Assembly (NCBI RefSeq): GCF_019710635.1
Contig: NZ_JAIFZS010000078.1
Location: 1 to 37,598, forward strand
Source of the DNA: Mycolicibacterium xanthum
GTDB lineage: Bacteria > Actinomycetota > Actinomycetes > Mycobacteriales > Mycobacteriaceae
Reading direction: 5' to 3'
Length of the DNA: 37,598 bases
Both the position numbers and the translations under genes were made by a program. This document shows, piece by piece, positions 23,160 through 30,135 of this stretch (the stretch's first letter is position 1; every line of letters starts with the position of its first letter). The notes beneath the pieces were generated by a model that did no database searches, had not been told where the DNA came from, and saw only the letters and a list, made by a program, of their open reading frames with translations.

Positions 23160-23546
23160 ATGACGGAGCGCAACGTGCTGGGCGAACCGCTGCAACCGTG
23201 CGGCACCGACCCGATGACCGGTTTCTATCGCGACGGGTGCTGCAGCACCGGCGACGAGGATCTGGGCAGGCACACGATCTGTGCGGTGGTCACCGCGGAA
23301 TTCCTCGCCCACCAACGCTCGATCGGCAACGACCTGTCCACCCCGATGCCGGTCTACCGGTTCCCCGGCCTGGTGCCCGGCGACCGCTGGTGTGTCACCG
23401 CGCCCAACTGGCGGCGGGCCCACGACGACGGGTGCGGCTGTCCGGTGGTGCTCGCATCGACCCACGAGCGCACGCTCGACACCGTGCCGCTGGAGGTTCT
23501 GCGCCGCTACGCGGTCGACGTCCCGGACGATCCCGCCGGCCTGTGA
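23160..23546 (+). CDS. DUF2237 family Cys-rich protein
   Basis: A 128-residue protein matching the DUF2237 family over its whole length: NVLGEPLQPCGTDPMTGFYRDGCCSTG, then LGRHTICAVVTAEFL, LVPGDRWCVTAPNW and DGCGCPVVLASTHERTL. It has seven cysteines, including a CC pair and a CGC motif, plus several conserved histidines. It may therefore bind metal or be redox-active, but no function has been established that I know of. The start ATG 23160 begins right at the family's MTERNVLG. It lies 22 bp behind the CobW-type chaperone, which makes it a candidate client. A hairpin overlapping its stop probably ends the unit. Confidence 0.88.
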   Translation: MTERNVLGEPLQPCGTDPMTGFYRDGCCSTGDEDLGRHTICAVVTAEFLAHQRSIGNDLSTPMPVYRFPGLVPGDRWCVTAPNWRRAHDDGCGCPVVLASTHERTLDTVPLEVLRRYAVDVPDDPAGL

Positions 23547-23564
23547 GCCGGTGAGCCACAGGCC
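23538..23564 (+). terminator. Hairpin at the end of the cobW-DUF2237 unit
   Basis: GGCCTGTG/CACAGGCC, an 8-bp perfect stem with 11-nt loop, includes the stop codon and is followed by TTT. The -35 element of the next gene starts at the next base. Confidence 0.6.
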
Positions 23565-23593
23565 TTTACCTGAGATTCGAGTCTCATTATGAT
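23565..23593 (+). promoter_or_regulatory. Promoter of the DUF4333 lipoprotein gene with a palindrome filling the spacer
   Basis: TTTACC (23565-23570), 17 bp, then TATGAT (23588-23593). The spacer consists of the 16-bp near-palindrome TGAGATTCGAGTCTCA (23571-23586, seven of eight pairs) plus one base. A regulator bound here would sit between -35 and -10. The Shine-Dalgarno AGGAAG lies before the ATG at 23629. Confidence 0.6.
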
Positions 23594-23628
23594 CTTGATG
23601 TCCTGTCATCCCAGCTCTAGGAAGCCCC

Positions 23629-24159
23629 ATGGCCACCAGAACTCTGCACGCCCTGCTCGTGACCGGCGGCGCCGCACTGGCGCTCACCGCCTGCTCGTTC
23701 TCCATCGGTGCTGGTGGCGGTCTGGATTTCGAGAAGCTCCAGTCGGCGATCACCGACGAGCTCAACAAGAGCTACGCCCCGATCTCGCAGGAGGTCACGT
23801 CGGTCGAGTGCCCCACCGATGAGCCGCGCCCGGCGCCGGGGGCCACGCTGGTGTGCACCGCGCAGGTCGCCGACCAGGAGATCCGCGTCGAGTCGACGGT
23901 GACCAACGAGGACTACGACGTCAACTTCAAGACCCTCGACTCGCTCTACGACCTGCCGAGCACCTCGGACACGCTGTCGGACGAGTTGACCGACCAGCTC
24001 GGATTTCCGGTGACGGTGACCTGTGGTGACGGCCTGCAGGCCGTCGAGATCGGATCGACGTTCGACTGCACAGCTGCCGACCCGAACGGCGAAGAGCGCA
24101 CCGTCCGGGTCACCGCGGGCGCGGTCGGCGAGCAGGACCACTGGGAACTGCTCGGCTGA
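23629..24159 (+). CDS. Lipoprotein with two DUF4333 domains
   Basis: A 176-residue predicted lipoprotein: lipobox LTAC with C22, then a glycine-rich linker and two consecutive DUF4333-type modules. The first runs from about residue 33 to 100 (VTSVECP...GATLVCTAQV, one Cys pair). The second runs from about 110 to 176 (VTVTCGDGLQ...GSTFDCTAAD, a second Cys pair, ending DHWELLG). DUF4333 occurs in cell-wall proteins of mycobacteria and relatives, including serine/threonine kinase-linked ones; its role is not known. The ATG follows AGGAAG by five bases. A TetR gene begins 31 bp after the stop and is probably in the same transcript. Confidence 0.87.
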   Translation: MATRTLHALLVTGGAALALTACSFSIGAGGGLDFEKLQSAITDELNKSYAPISQEVTSVECPTDEPRPAPGATLVCTAQVADQEIRVESTVTNEDYDVNFKTLDSLYDLPSTSDTLSDELTDQLGFPVTVTCGDGLQAVEIGSTFDCTAADPNGEERTVRVTAGAVGEQDHWELLG

Positions 24160-24190
24160 CATCGTCGACGGCCCGATCGGAGCCACCGAG

Positions 24191-24817
24191 ATGGCGATGC
24201 GCCCGGCGGAAGCCGGCCAGGCTCAGCCCGGACGTGCCAACCAGCGCAGCCGGACCCGGAAGGATCTGCTGGAGGCGGCCTCGCGGCTGATGAAGCAGGG
24301 CCGCCGGATCACCGTCGAGGACGTCGCCGGGGAGGCGCTGGTCTCTCGAGCGACCGCCTACCGCTACTTCCCGAACCTGGAATCACTCCTGCTGGAGGCT
24401 CCGATCGAGGGCGCCGTACCCAGCGCCGACGAGCTATTCCGCGGGGTCTCGGCCGACGACCCGGTCGAACGGCTGGAGCGGGTGGACGCGGCGCTGTCGG
24501 CGGCGATCTCCGAGAACGAACCGGCGCTGCGGCTGATGCTGGCCCACGCGATTCAGCACGCGGGCGATCTGCGCCGCGACATCCCGGCCCGGCAGAACCG
24601 GCGAACCGCGCTGATCGAGGCGGCACTGGCCCCGGCACGCGACCAGTTCTCGCCGGCGGCGCTGCGGTCGCTGACCACGGCGCTGGCGCTGGTGATCGGC
24701 ACCGAGTCGGTGATCGTCTTCAAAGATGTTCTGCAGAAGGACGATTCGGAGGCGCGCCGGGTGCGCCGATGGATGATCCGGACGCTCGTCGAGGCGGCCC
24801 GCCGGCCCCCTGGGTGA
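24191..24817 (+). CDS. TetR/AcrR-family transcriptional regulator
   Basis: A 208-residue repressor-type protein. The N-terminal helix-turn-helix spans about residues 17-62: RSRTRKDLLEAASRLMKQGRRITVEDVAGEALVSRATAYRYFPN, with the typical TAYRYF recognition helix. The rest is an all-helical ligand-binding domain with no recognisable ligand motif. The ATG at 24191 is preferred over 24197 because GGAG lies eight bases before it. It lies downstream of the DUF4333 lipoprotein gene, whose promoter has a palindrome in its spacer; autoregulation through that site is possible but unproven. The MOSC gene follows after 53 bp. Confidence 0.9.
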   Translation: MAMRPAEAGQAQPGRANQRSRTRKDLLEAASRLMKQGRRITVEDVAGEALVSRATAYRYFPNLESLLLEAPIEGAVPSADELFRGVSADDPVERLERVDAALSAAISENEPALRLMLAHAIQHAGDLRRDIPARQNRRTALIEAALAPARDQFSPAALRSLTTALALVIGTESVIVFKDVLQKDDSEARRVRRWMIRTLVEAARRPPG

Positions 24818-24870
24818 CCGGTGGACCGCGCCGGGAAGACTCCTGCCCCGAACGGTGGTTAGTTATCCGT

Positions 24871-25518
24871 ATGGGATCGGTGTTGACGGTGAACGCGGCG
24901 GCCGTTCCCGCCGGAGAGCACCGGCTGGGCTCGGGAATCGACAAGCGGCCCAGCGCCGAACCGCTGGCGGTGCGCGCCCCCGGCCCGATGCGCGGCGGTC
25001 TGGGCAGCGGCGTGGTGGGTGACTCGATCGGCAACCAGCGCGTCCACGGCGGCGACGACCAGGCCGTGTACGCATACGCTCGTGAGGATCTCGACGCGTG
25101 GCAGTCGCGCCTGCAGCGCGAGCTCACCAACGGCATGTTCGGCGAGAACCTGACGACGACCGGGATCGACATCAACGAATGTCTCATCGGAGAGCGCTGG
25201 GCGATCGGCGCGGACGGGCTGGTGCTGGAGGTCAGCCGTCCCCGCATCCCGTGCTCGACGTTCGCCACGTGGCTGGACGTCGCAGGCTGGGTCAAGACGT
25301 TCACCGCCGCGGCGGTGCCGGGCACGTACCTCCGGGTGATCGCGCCGGGCACCGTGCGCGCAGGCGATGCCATCGAGGTGTGCCAGCGGCCGAGCCACAC
25401 GGTGACGATCGGCACCGTGTTCCGCGCGCTGACGCTGGAGCCCGGGCTGCTCGCCGACCTCGGCGCCGCCGAAGCCCTGCCCGACGACATCAAACGGCAG
25501 GCGGCCCGCCGGACGTAG
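24871..25518 (+). CDS. MOSC-domain protein (YiiM-like)
   Basis: A 215-residue MOSC-domain protein related to YiiM. The core shows GDSIGNQRVHGGDDQAVYAYAREDLDAW (the family's H-G-G-x-D-x-A-V-Y-x-Y), then MFGENLTTTGID and RIPCSTFATW, where the cysteine is the expected molybdenum-cofactor ligand. The C-terminal extension with HTVTIGTVFRAL is the 3-alpha domain of YiiM-type proteins. Such proteins use molybdenum cofactor to reduce N-hydroxylated compounds; the natural substrate is unknown. ATG 24871 is the start. It stands alone between the TetR gene and the MscS gene. Confidence 0.88.
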   Translation: MGSVLTVNAAAVPAGEHRLGSGIDKRPSAEPLAVRAPGPMRGGLGSGVVGDSIGNQRVHGGDDQAVYAYAREDLDAWQSRLQRELTNGMFGENLTTTGIDINECLIGERWAIGADGLVLEVSRPRIPCSTFATWLDVAGWVKTFTAAAVPGTYLRVIAPGTVRAGDAIEVCQRPSHTVTIGTVFRALTLEPGLLADLGAAEALPDDIKRQAARRT

Positions 25519-25690
25519 CATGCGTGCCTGGGCACGAACCTGCTGCGCTGAGCCCGAGCGCCGCAGTCGTGGTGGCCCTCCGGTCGTCAGCGATGTGAGC
25601 TAGCTCCCAGACCCCTGGTCACCGTTTGACATCTCGGGCCCGGTGGGAAGCCTCGGGTGACACCCGCCGACGTCTGGAGCCGTCTTCTTC

Positions 25691-26815
25691 ATGCCCGACA
25701 CCGCCGAGATCGAATCCGCAACGAATTTCGCCACCACCGCGGCATGGGTGGTCGCCGCCGTCATCGCGGCCTACCTGTCCGGTGTCGCACTGTCCTGGCT
25801 CGTGCACCGGCTGGGGCGGCGCAGCCAGGTGCTTCGCGACATCGCCGAGCTGACCCGGCGGCCGGTGCGCGCCACGCTGATGGTCATCGCCACGACGGCG
25901 GCCGTCCGGCGCACCGCCGCCGAGCACGAGAGCTGGCGCGGCTGGGTCGACCATGCCCTCGTCATCGCGATCATCGCGAGCGTGACCTGGGTGGTGGCCG
26001 GCCTGGTCCGGGTCGCCGAGCGCCAGGCACTGCGCCGGTTCGCCGGTGGCGACTCCGGTCTCACCGATGCCGACCGGCACCGCCGCAAGATCAAGACCCA
26101 GGTGGTGACGCTGCGCCGGCTCGCCATCGCGGTCGTGGTCGTGCTCGGCGCGGCCGCCACCCTGATGACGTTCCCGTCGTTCAGCGACATCGGCAAGACG
26201 CTGTTCGCGTCGGCCGGCGTGCTGTCGGTGGTCGCCGGCCTGGCCGCGCAGACGTCGCTGGGTTCGGTCTTCGCCGGGATCCAGATCGCGTTCTCCGACG
26301 CCGTCCGGGTCGGCGACGTCGTCGTGCTGGAGAACGAGTGGGGCCGCATCGAGGAGATCACGCTGACCTACGTGGTGGTCCGGGTGTGGGACGAACGCCG
26401 GTTGGTGCTGCCGTGCACCTACTTCACCACCACGCCGTTCCAGAACTGGACCCGCAACGCCACCGAGCTGCTGGGGACCGCCGAACTGGACGTCGACTTC
26501 ACCGTGCCGTTCGACGCGATGCGCGCCGAGTTGGACCGCCTGCTGCGGGACAACCCCAAGTGGGACGGCCGCGTCGGGGTGCTCCAGGTGACCGACACCA
26601 TCGACGGCGTGGTGCGGATCCGGATGCTGGTGAGCGCGTCGAACGCCCCGGCGCTGTTCGACCTGCGCTGCGACATGCGCGAGGGCATGGTGGCCTGGCT
26701 GCAGCGCACCAATCCGGGTGCGTTGCCGCGCAGGCGCATCGAGCATCAGACCGAATCGCCGGGGCTGCCCGCACAGGTCGGTGCCGGGCCGCGCACCCGC
26801 TACAACGGCGACTGA
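25691..26815 (+). CDS. MscS-family mechanosensitive ion channel
   Basis: A 374-residue membrane protein with hydrophobic segments at about residues 15-37, 90-107, 145-165 and 172-200, then the conserved pore and beta domain SVVAGLAAQTSLGSVFAGIQIAFSDAVRVGDVVVLENEWGRIEEITLTYVVVRVWDERRLVLPCTYF. This is the small MscS fold, which opens on membrane tension and protects against osmotic downshock. A cytosolic C-terminal domain follows (about residues 255-374). ATG 25691 is the start; upstream is a 172-bp gap with a TTGACA hexamer at 25626-25631 but no matching -10, and a 10-bp palindrome GAGCTAGCTC at 25597-25606. The last 16 bp overlap the end of the TetR remnant. Confidence 0.9.
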   Translation: MPDTAEIESATNFATTAAWVVAAVIAAYLSGVALSWLVHRLGRRSQVLRDIAELTRRPVRATLMVIATTAAVRRTAAEHESWRGWVDHALVIAIIASVTWVVAGLVRVAERQALRRFAGGDSGLTDADRHRRKIKTQVVTLRRLAIAVVVVLGAAATLMTFPSFSDIGKTLFASAGVLSVVAGLAAQTSLGSVFAGIQIAFSDAVRVGDVVVLENEWGRIEEITLTYVVVRVWDERRLVLPCTYFTTTPFQNWTRNATELLGTAELDVDFTVPFDAMRAELDRLLRDNPKWDGRVGVLQVTDTIDGVVRIRMLVSASNAPALFDLRCDMREGMVAWLQRTNPGALPRRRIEHQTESPGLPAQVGAGPRTRYNGD

Positions 26816-27174
26816 CGAACTGCGAGAAGCCCTGTCGCGGCGAACTTGAGTCCGCGCCGAAGGTCCTCGAGCGGGATCGGATCGTCGGAGTCGATATAGC
26901 GCAGCGTGGTGGCGACGGCCATGTTGTAGAACATCCACGCCAGCGACCGGGGCGTCATGTCGCTGCGGTAGCGCTCCCGATGGTGCCCGATGTGCACCGT
27001 CGCCATCGCCAGCAGCGTGGCATGCAGCCCGGAATTGTCGTCGAACGTGCGGATGTGCTGCGGCCGTTCGGTGAGATACCGGATGAACCTGCGGTTCTTG
27101 ATCGTGTAGTCGATCAGGATGTCGATCGCAGCGGCCATACCCTCCTCCGGCGCCTGCAGGGTGGCGGCCTGCAC
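26800..27174 (-). pseudogene. TetR-family regulator remnant, C-terminal half only
   Basis: About 124 codons resembling the ligand-binding C-terminal part of a TetR regulator (DILIDYTIKNRRFIRYLTERP, LLAMATVHIGHHRERYRSD, RSLAWMFYNMAVATTLRYIDSDDPI). The helix-turn-helix half that should precede it is absent. In this frame a stop lies at 27190-27192, only five codons before the GTG at 27174, and on the other side of the junction the sequence is plus-strand oxygenase. An ATG at 27138 preceded by GGAGGAGGG could still start translation of a DNA-binding-deficient fragment. It is most simply the left half of a deletion scar. Confidence 0.75.
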
Positions 27175-27176
27175 CG

Positions 27177-27985
27177 GTGATCGCCGAGGTCACCGGCAAG
27201 TACTCGGCGGCGTTCCACGGCGATCCCGGCGGCCGCGCGATCCGGTCGGTCGACTCGGTGCTGCGCTGGGTGTACGGCGGTACCGAGGCCGCTGCCGAGG
27301 GTGACCGGGTGCGGGCGCTGCACCGTCCGCTGACGATGAAGAGCCAGACCACGGGCCGGCAGATCGGTGCTCTGCACCCGGGTGCCTACCAGTGGGTGAT
27401 CGCCACCGGCTACCTGGTGAACTCGCAGGCCGGCAGGCTGATGATCGGCCGGAGTTCATCGACGTGGAGAAGCAGGAGCTGCTGCGCGACAACATCCGGC
27501 TGGCCCGGCTGCTGCACGTTCCGATGCCGGGTTACCCGCGCACCCAGGCGGAGTTCGAGCGGTACTTCGAGGCGATGGTGCCCACGCTGGAGGGCACCCT
27601 GCAGGCGCTGCAGTTGATGGACGAGATGCGCACCGGACGGGTCGCGCTGCCACCGGCGATCCCCCGCCCGCTTCGCCCGCTGGCACGGCTGGCGCTGCGG
27701 CCGTTCCTGCGGCTGAACTACCTGTCGGTCGTCGGCCTGCTCCAACCGCGGCTGCGGGACAAGCTCGGCGTCGGCTGGAGTGCGCGCGAGCAGCGCGAGC
27801 TGAACCGGATCTACACGCTGATCCGCATCGCCTCCCGCGTCCTGCCCGACCGGCTGACCTACTTCCCGCTGGCCTACCACGCACGCAAGCACCACCAGTG
27901 CCTGGAGAAGATGCGGGTGCGTCAGCAGAGGTCGTTCGCCTACCGGCTGCCCGCCGCCGACGCAGAGCCGGCACGCTCGAGCTGA
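27177..27985 (+). pseudogene. DUF2236 (MpaB/latex-clearing-like) oxygenase, 5'-truncated and frameshifted
   Basis: Two frames together give a DUF2236 haem-oxygenase-like protein. The first (from 27177) carries FHGDPGGRAIRSVDSVLRWVYGG and IGALHPGAYQWVIATGYL. The second (to 27985) carries FIDVEKQELLRDNIRLARLLHVP, RTQAEFERYFEAM and the C-terminal helical part. The join is near 27449-27452: reading GGCCGGAGTTC with one more G would give G-R-E-F and restore a single frame, so a one-base loss in a G run is likely. The N-terminal 60 or so residues of the family, with the Q-x-L-H-P haem-side motif, are missing. DUF2236 genes are often divergent from a TetR gene, exactly as these two remnants lie. Confidence 0.8.
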
Positions 27986-27994
27986 CCGCCGGCG

Positions 27995-28711
27995 CTATCG
28001 CCAGGCGAACACCGGCTGCTCCAGGCCGTCGACTGGGTCGTGCCGGCCCTCCAGGCACAGCCACCTCAGCTGCAGCAGCACCGCGCCGGTCGGGGCGTGG
28101 ATGAGGTCGTTGCCGATCGGGATCTGCACCACCGGCCGTGAACTCTCGGGGATGGTGACGAACCGCGGGGAGTCCGCCCGAGTGAGATTGTGCAGGCCGA
28201 CCCGGTAGACGGCGACCACCTCGTCCGGCGCCGGATTCGGCTGGAGCGGCCCGCCACCCCAGAGCACCACCGGCGTGATCACGTACCCCGATCGCGTCGG
28301 GTAGTCGTCGAGCAGACCCAGCACGGCCGAGTCGGTCAGCGAAACCCCGAGTTCCTCGTCGAGTTCACGCAACGCCGCATCGACTGCGCTCTCGCCCGGA
28401 TCCAGCCGGCCACCGGGCAGCGCCCATTGCGCGGCGTGCGACGACAACCGCGACGATCTACGGCACAGGAAGAACGCCGCGCCACCGGAGACGTCCACCA
28501 TGCGTCCGTCGAGGTTCCCGGGCATCGGCCGTCCGTCGATCCAGTCGTCCACCGCGGCCGGATCCACCCGGTCCTCGCCGAGGACCGAATCGACGAGCAC
28601 CACCGCGACCGCGGCACGCCGTTTGGTCGGATCCTGCACCACACGGCGGTCGTGACCGTTCACCCGGGCGGCGATCTGCGCCCGCAGGGCGTCGTCGTAG
28701 CTGATCGTCAC
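27995..28711 (-). CDS. Nudix hydrolase
   Basis: A 238-residue Nudix protein. The complete Nudix box is GRLDPGESAVDAALRELDEELGV, fitting G-x5-E-x7-R-E-x2-E-E-x-G-x, with the metal-binding glutamates present. FFLCRRSSRLSSHAAQWALPGG precedes it, as in the CoA-diphosphatase-like branch of the superfamily (YeaB/NudL type, inferred). The N-terminal 75 residues form an extra leading region with a basic stretch. The length of 238 is above the 150-200 usual for simple Nudix enzymes. It begins at GTG 28711, six bases after TAGTCT, so the mRNA is probably leaderless. It is divergent from dgdA with only 58 bp between start codons. Confidence 0.9.
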   Translation of the reverse strand: MTISYDDALRAQIAARVNGHDRRVVQDPTKRRAAVAVVLVDSVLGEDRVDPAAVDDWIDGRPMPGNLDGRMVDVSGGAAFFLCRRSSRLSSHAAQWALPGGRLDPGESAVDAALRELDEELGVSLTDSAVLGLLDDYPTRSGYVITPVVLWGGGPLQPNPAPDEVVAVYRVGLHNLTRADSPRFVTIPESSRPVVQIPIGNDLIHAPTGAVLLQLRWLCLEGRHDPVDGLEQPVFAWR

Positions 28712-28717
28712 CGGTCG

Positions 28718-28723
28718 AGACTA
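28718..28723 (-). promoter_or_regulatory. Predicted -10 element of a leaderless promoter (Nudix gene)
   Basis: TAGTCT on the minus strand ends 6 nt before the GTG at 28711. It faces the dgdA -10 at 28757, so the two promoters share their upstream region. Confidence 0.5.
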
Positions 28724-28756
28724 AGCACCGGGCGGCGCCGCAGGCACATCGGCGGT

Positions 28757-28762
28757 TAGCGT
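28757..28762 (+). promoter_or_regulatory. Predicted -10 element of a leaderless promoter (dgdA)
   Basis: TAGCGT fits TAnnnT and ends 7 nt before the ATG at 28770. No Shine-Dalgarno sequence is present. Confidence 0.5.
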
Positions 28763-28769
28763 TCCGGGC

Positions 28770-30089
28770 ATGCCCGACACCTCGAGCGCAACGGAATCCG
28801 GCCGGCATCTGATCCGCTACAGCGGTCACGGGACGTTCGGTCCCGAGCTCATCGACCGTGCGGCCGGGACGCTGCTCTACACCGAAAGCGGGCGCGAACT
28901 GCTCGACTTCACATCGGGGCAGATGAGCGCGATCCTCGGTCACTCCCATCCCGAGATCGTCGCCACCGTGGCGGCGCAGGTGGCTCGACTGGACCACCTG
29001 TACAGCGGCTTTCTGAGTCGTCCCGTCGTCGAACTCGCCGAGCGGCTGACCTCGACGCTGCCCGCCGACCTGGACAAGGTGCTGCTGCTCAGCACCGGCG
29101 CCGAGGCCAACGAGGCGGCGGTGCGACTGGCCAAGCTGGTGACCGGCAAGCACGAGATCGTGTCGTTCGCCCGCTCGTGGCACGGCATGACCCAGGCCGC
29201 GGCCGGTGCGACCTACAGCGCCGGCCGCAAAGGCTACGGTCCCGCGGCTCCGGGCAACTTCGCGCTCCCGGTGCCGCACCGGTTCCGCCCCGACATCCTC
29301 GACGCCGAGGGCGAACTCGAATGGCGCAGGCAACTGGACATCGGCTTCGACCTCATCGACGCGCAGTCGGTGGGCAGCCTGGCCGCGTGCCTGATCGAGC
29401 CGATCCTGAGCTCGGGCGGCGTCATCGACCTCCCGCCGGGCTACCTGGCGGCGCTGGCGCAGAAGTGCCGCGAGCGCGGCATGCTGCTGATCCTCGACGA
29501 GGCCCAGACCGGGTTGTGCCGTACCGGGGACTGGTACGCGTTCGAGCACGAGGGTCCCGACCGCGTGGTGCCCGACATCCTGACGCTGTCGAAGACGCTC
29601 GGTGCGGGCCTGCCGCTGTCGGCCGTCGTCACCACCACACCGATCGAACGGCAGGCCCACGAACGCGGCTTCCTGTTCTTCACCACCCACGTCAACGACC
29701 CGCTGCCGGCCGCGGTCGGGCTCACCGTGCTCGAGGTGCTGGCCCGTGACCGGCTGGACGGCCGCGCCCGGACCCTCGGCGCCCGGCTGCGCCGCGGCCT
29801 GGACGAGCTGCACCGCCGGCATCACATCGTCGCCGATGTCCGCGGCCGCGGCCTGCTGCTCGGACTGGAGCTGCTCGACGACGATGCCGCCGGCGGTGCC
29901 GATGCGCTGGGCGCCGCGGTCACCGCCCGCTGTTACGAGCTCGGCCTGCACATGAACATCGTGCAGCTGCCGGGAATGGGCGGCATCTTCCGCATCGCGC
30001 CGCCGTTGACCGCGACCGAGGACGAAATCGATCGGGCGCTGGCAATCCTCGACGACGCGCTGGCCACCGTCGCGCAGTCGGCCGCCTGA
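28770..30089 (+). CDS. dgdA: 2,2-dialkylglycine decarboxylase (PLP-dependent)
   Basis: A 439-residue class III aminotransferase-fold enzyme very like Burkholderia dialkylglycine decarboxylase, which decarboxylates 2-aminoisobutyrate or isovaline and passes the amino group to pyruvate. The active-site residues are in place: Q51 in TSGQMSAILGHSHPEI, W137 and M140 in SWHGMT, S215 in PILSSGG, D243 and Q246 in LILDEAQTG, the PLP lysine K275 in LSKTLGAG, and the arginine of IFRIAPPL that binds the substrate carboxylate. Several stretches (GRKGYGPAA, YLF-like FFTTHVNDPLPAAVG, MNIVQLPGMGG) follow the characterised enzyme closely. A three-residue insertion precedes VPDIL. No LysR-type dgdR gene is adjacent. 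An MFS exporter follows after 46 bp. Confidence 0.87.
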   Translation: MPDTSSATESGRHLIRYSGHGTFGPELIDRAAGTLLYTESGRELLDFTSGQMSAILGHSHPEIVATVAAQVARLDHLYSGFLSRPVVELAERLTSTLPADLDKVLLLSTGAEANEAAVRLAKLVTGKHEIVSFARSWHGMTQAAAGATYSAGRKGYGPAAPGNFALPVPHRFRPDILDAEGELEWRRQLDIGFDLIDAQSVGSLAACLIEPILSSGGVIDLPPGYLAALAQKCRERGMLLILDEAQTGLCRTGDWYAFEHEGPDRVVPDILTLSKTLGAGLPLSAVVTTTPIERQAHERGFLFFTTHVNDPLPAAVGLTVLEVLARDRLDGRARTLGARLRRGLDELHRRHHIVADVRGRGLLLGLELLDDDAAGGADALGAAVTARCYELGLHMNIVQLPGMGGIFRIAPPLTATEDEIDRALAILDDALATVAQSAA

Positions 30090-30135
30090 ATCCTCGGCGG
30101 GGTCGGGTCCGCTGCATTTCGCCCGACATACTTCG

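Noticed and set aside
25626..25631. TTGACA as the -35 of an mscS promoter.
   Set aside because: No TAnnnT hexamer occurs 15-19 bp downstream, so the match is probably chance.
26800..27174. A complete small regulator encoded by the 124-codon minus-strand frame.
   Set aside because: Only the ligand-binding half of a TetR protein is present; an upstream stop and the abutting oxygenase leave no room for a DNA-binding domain.
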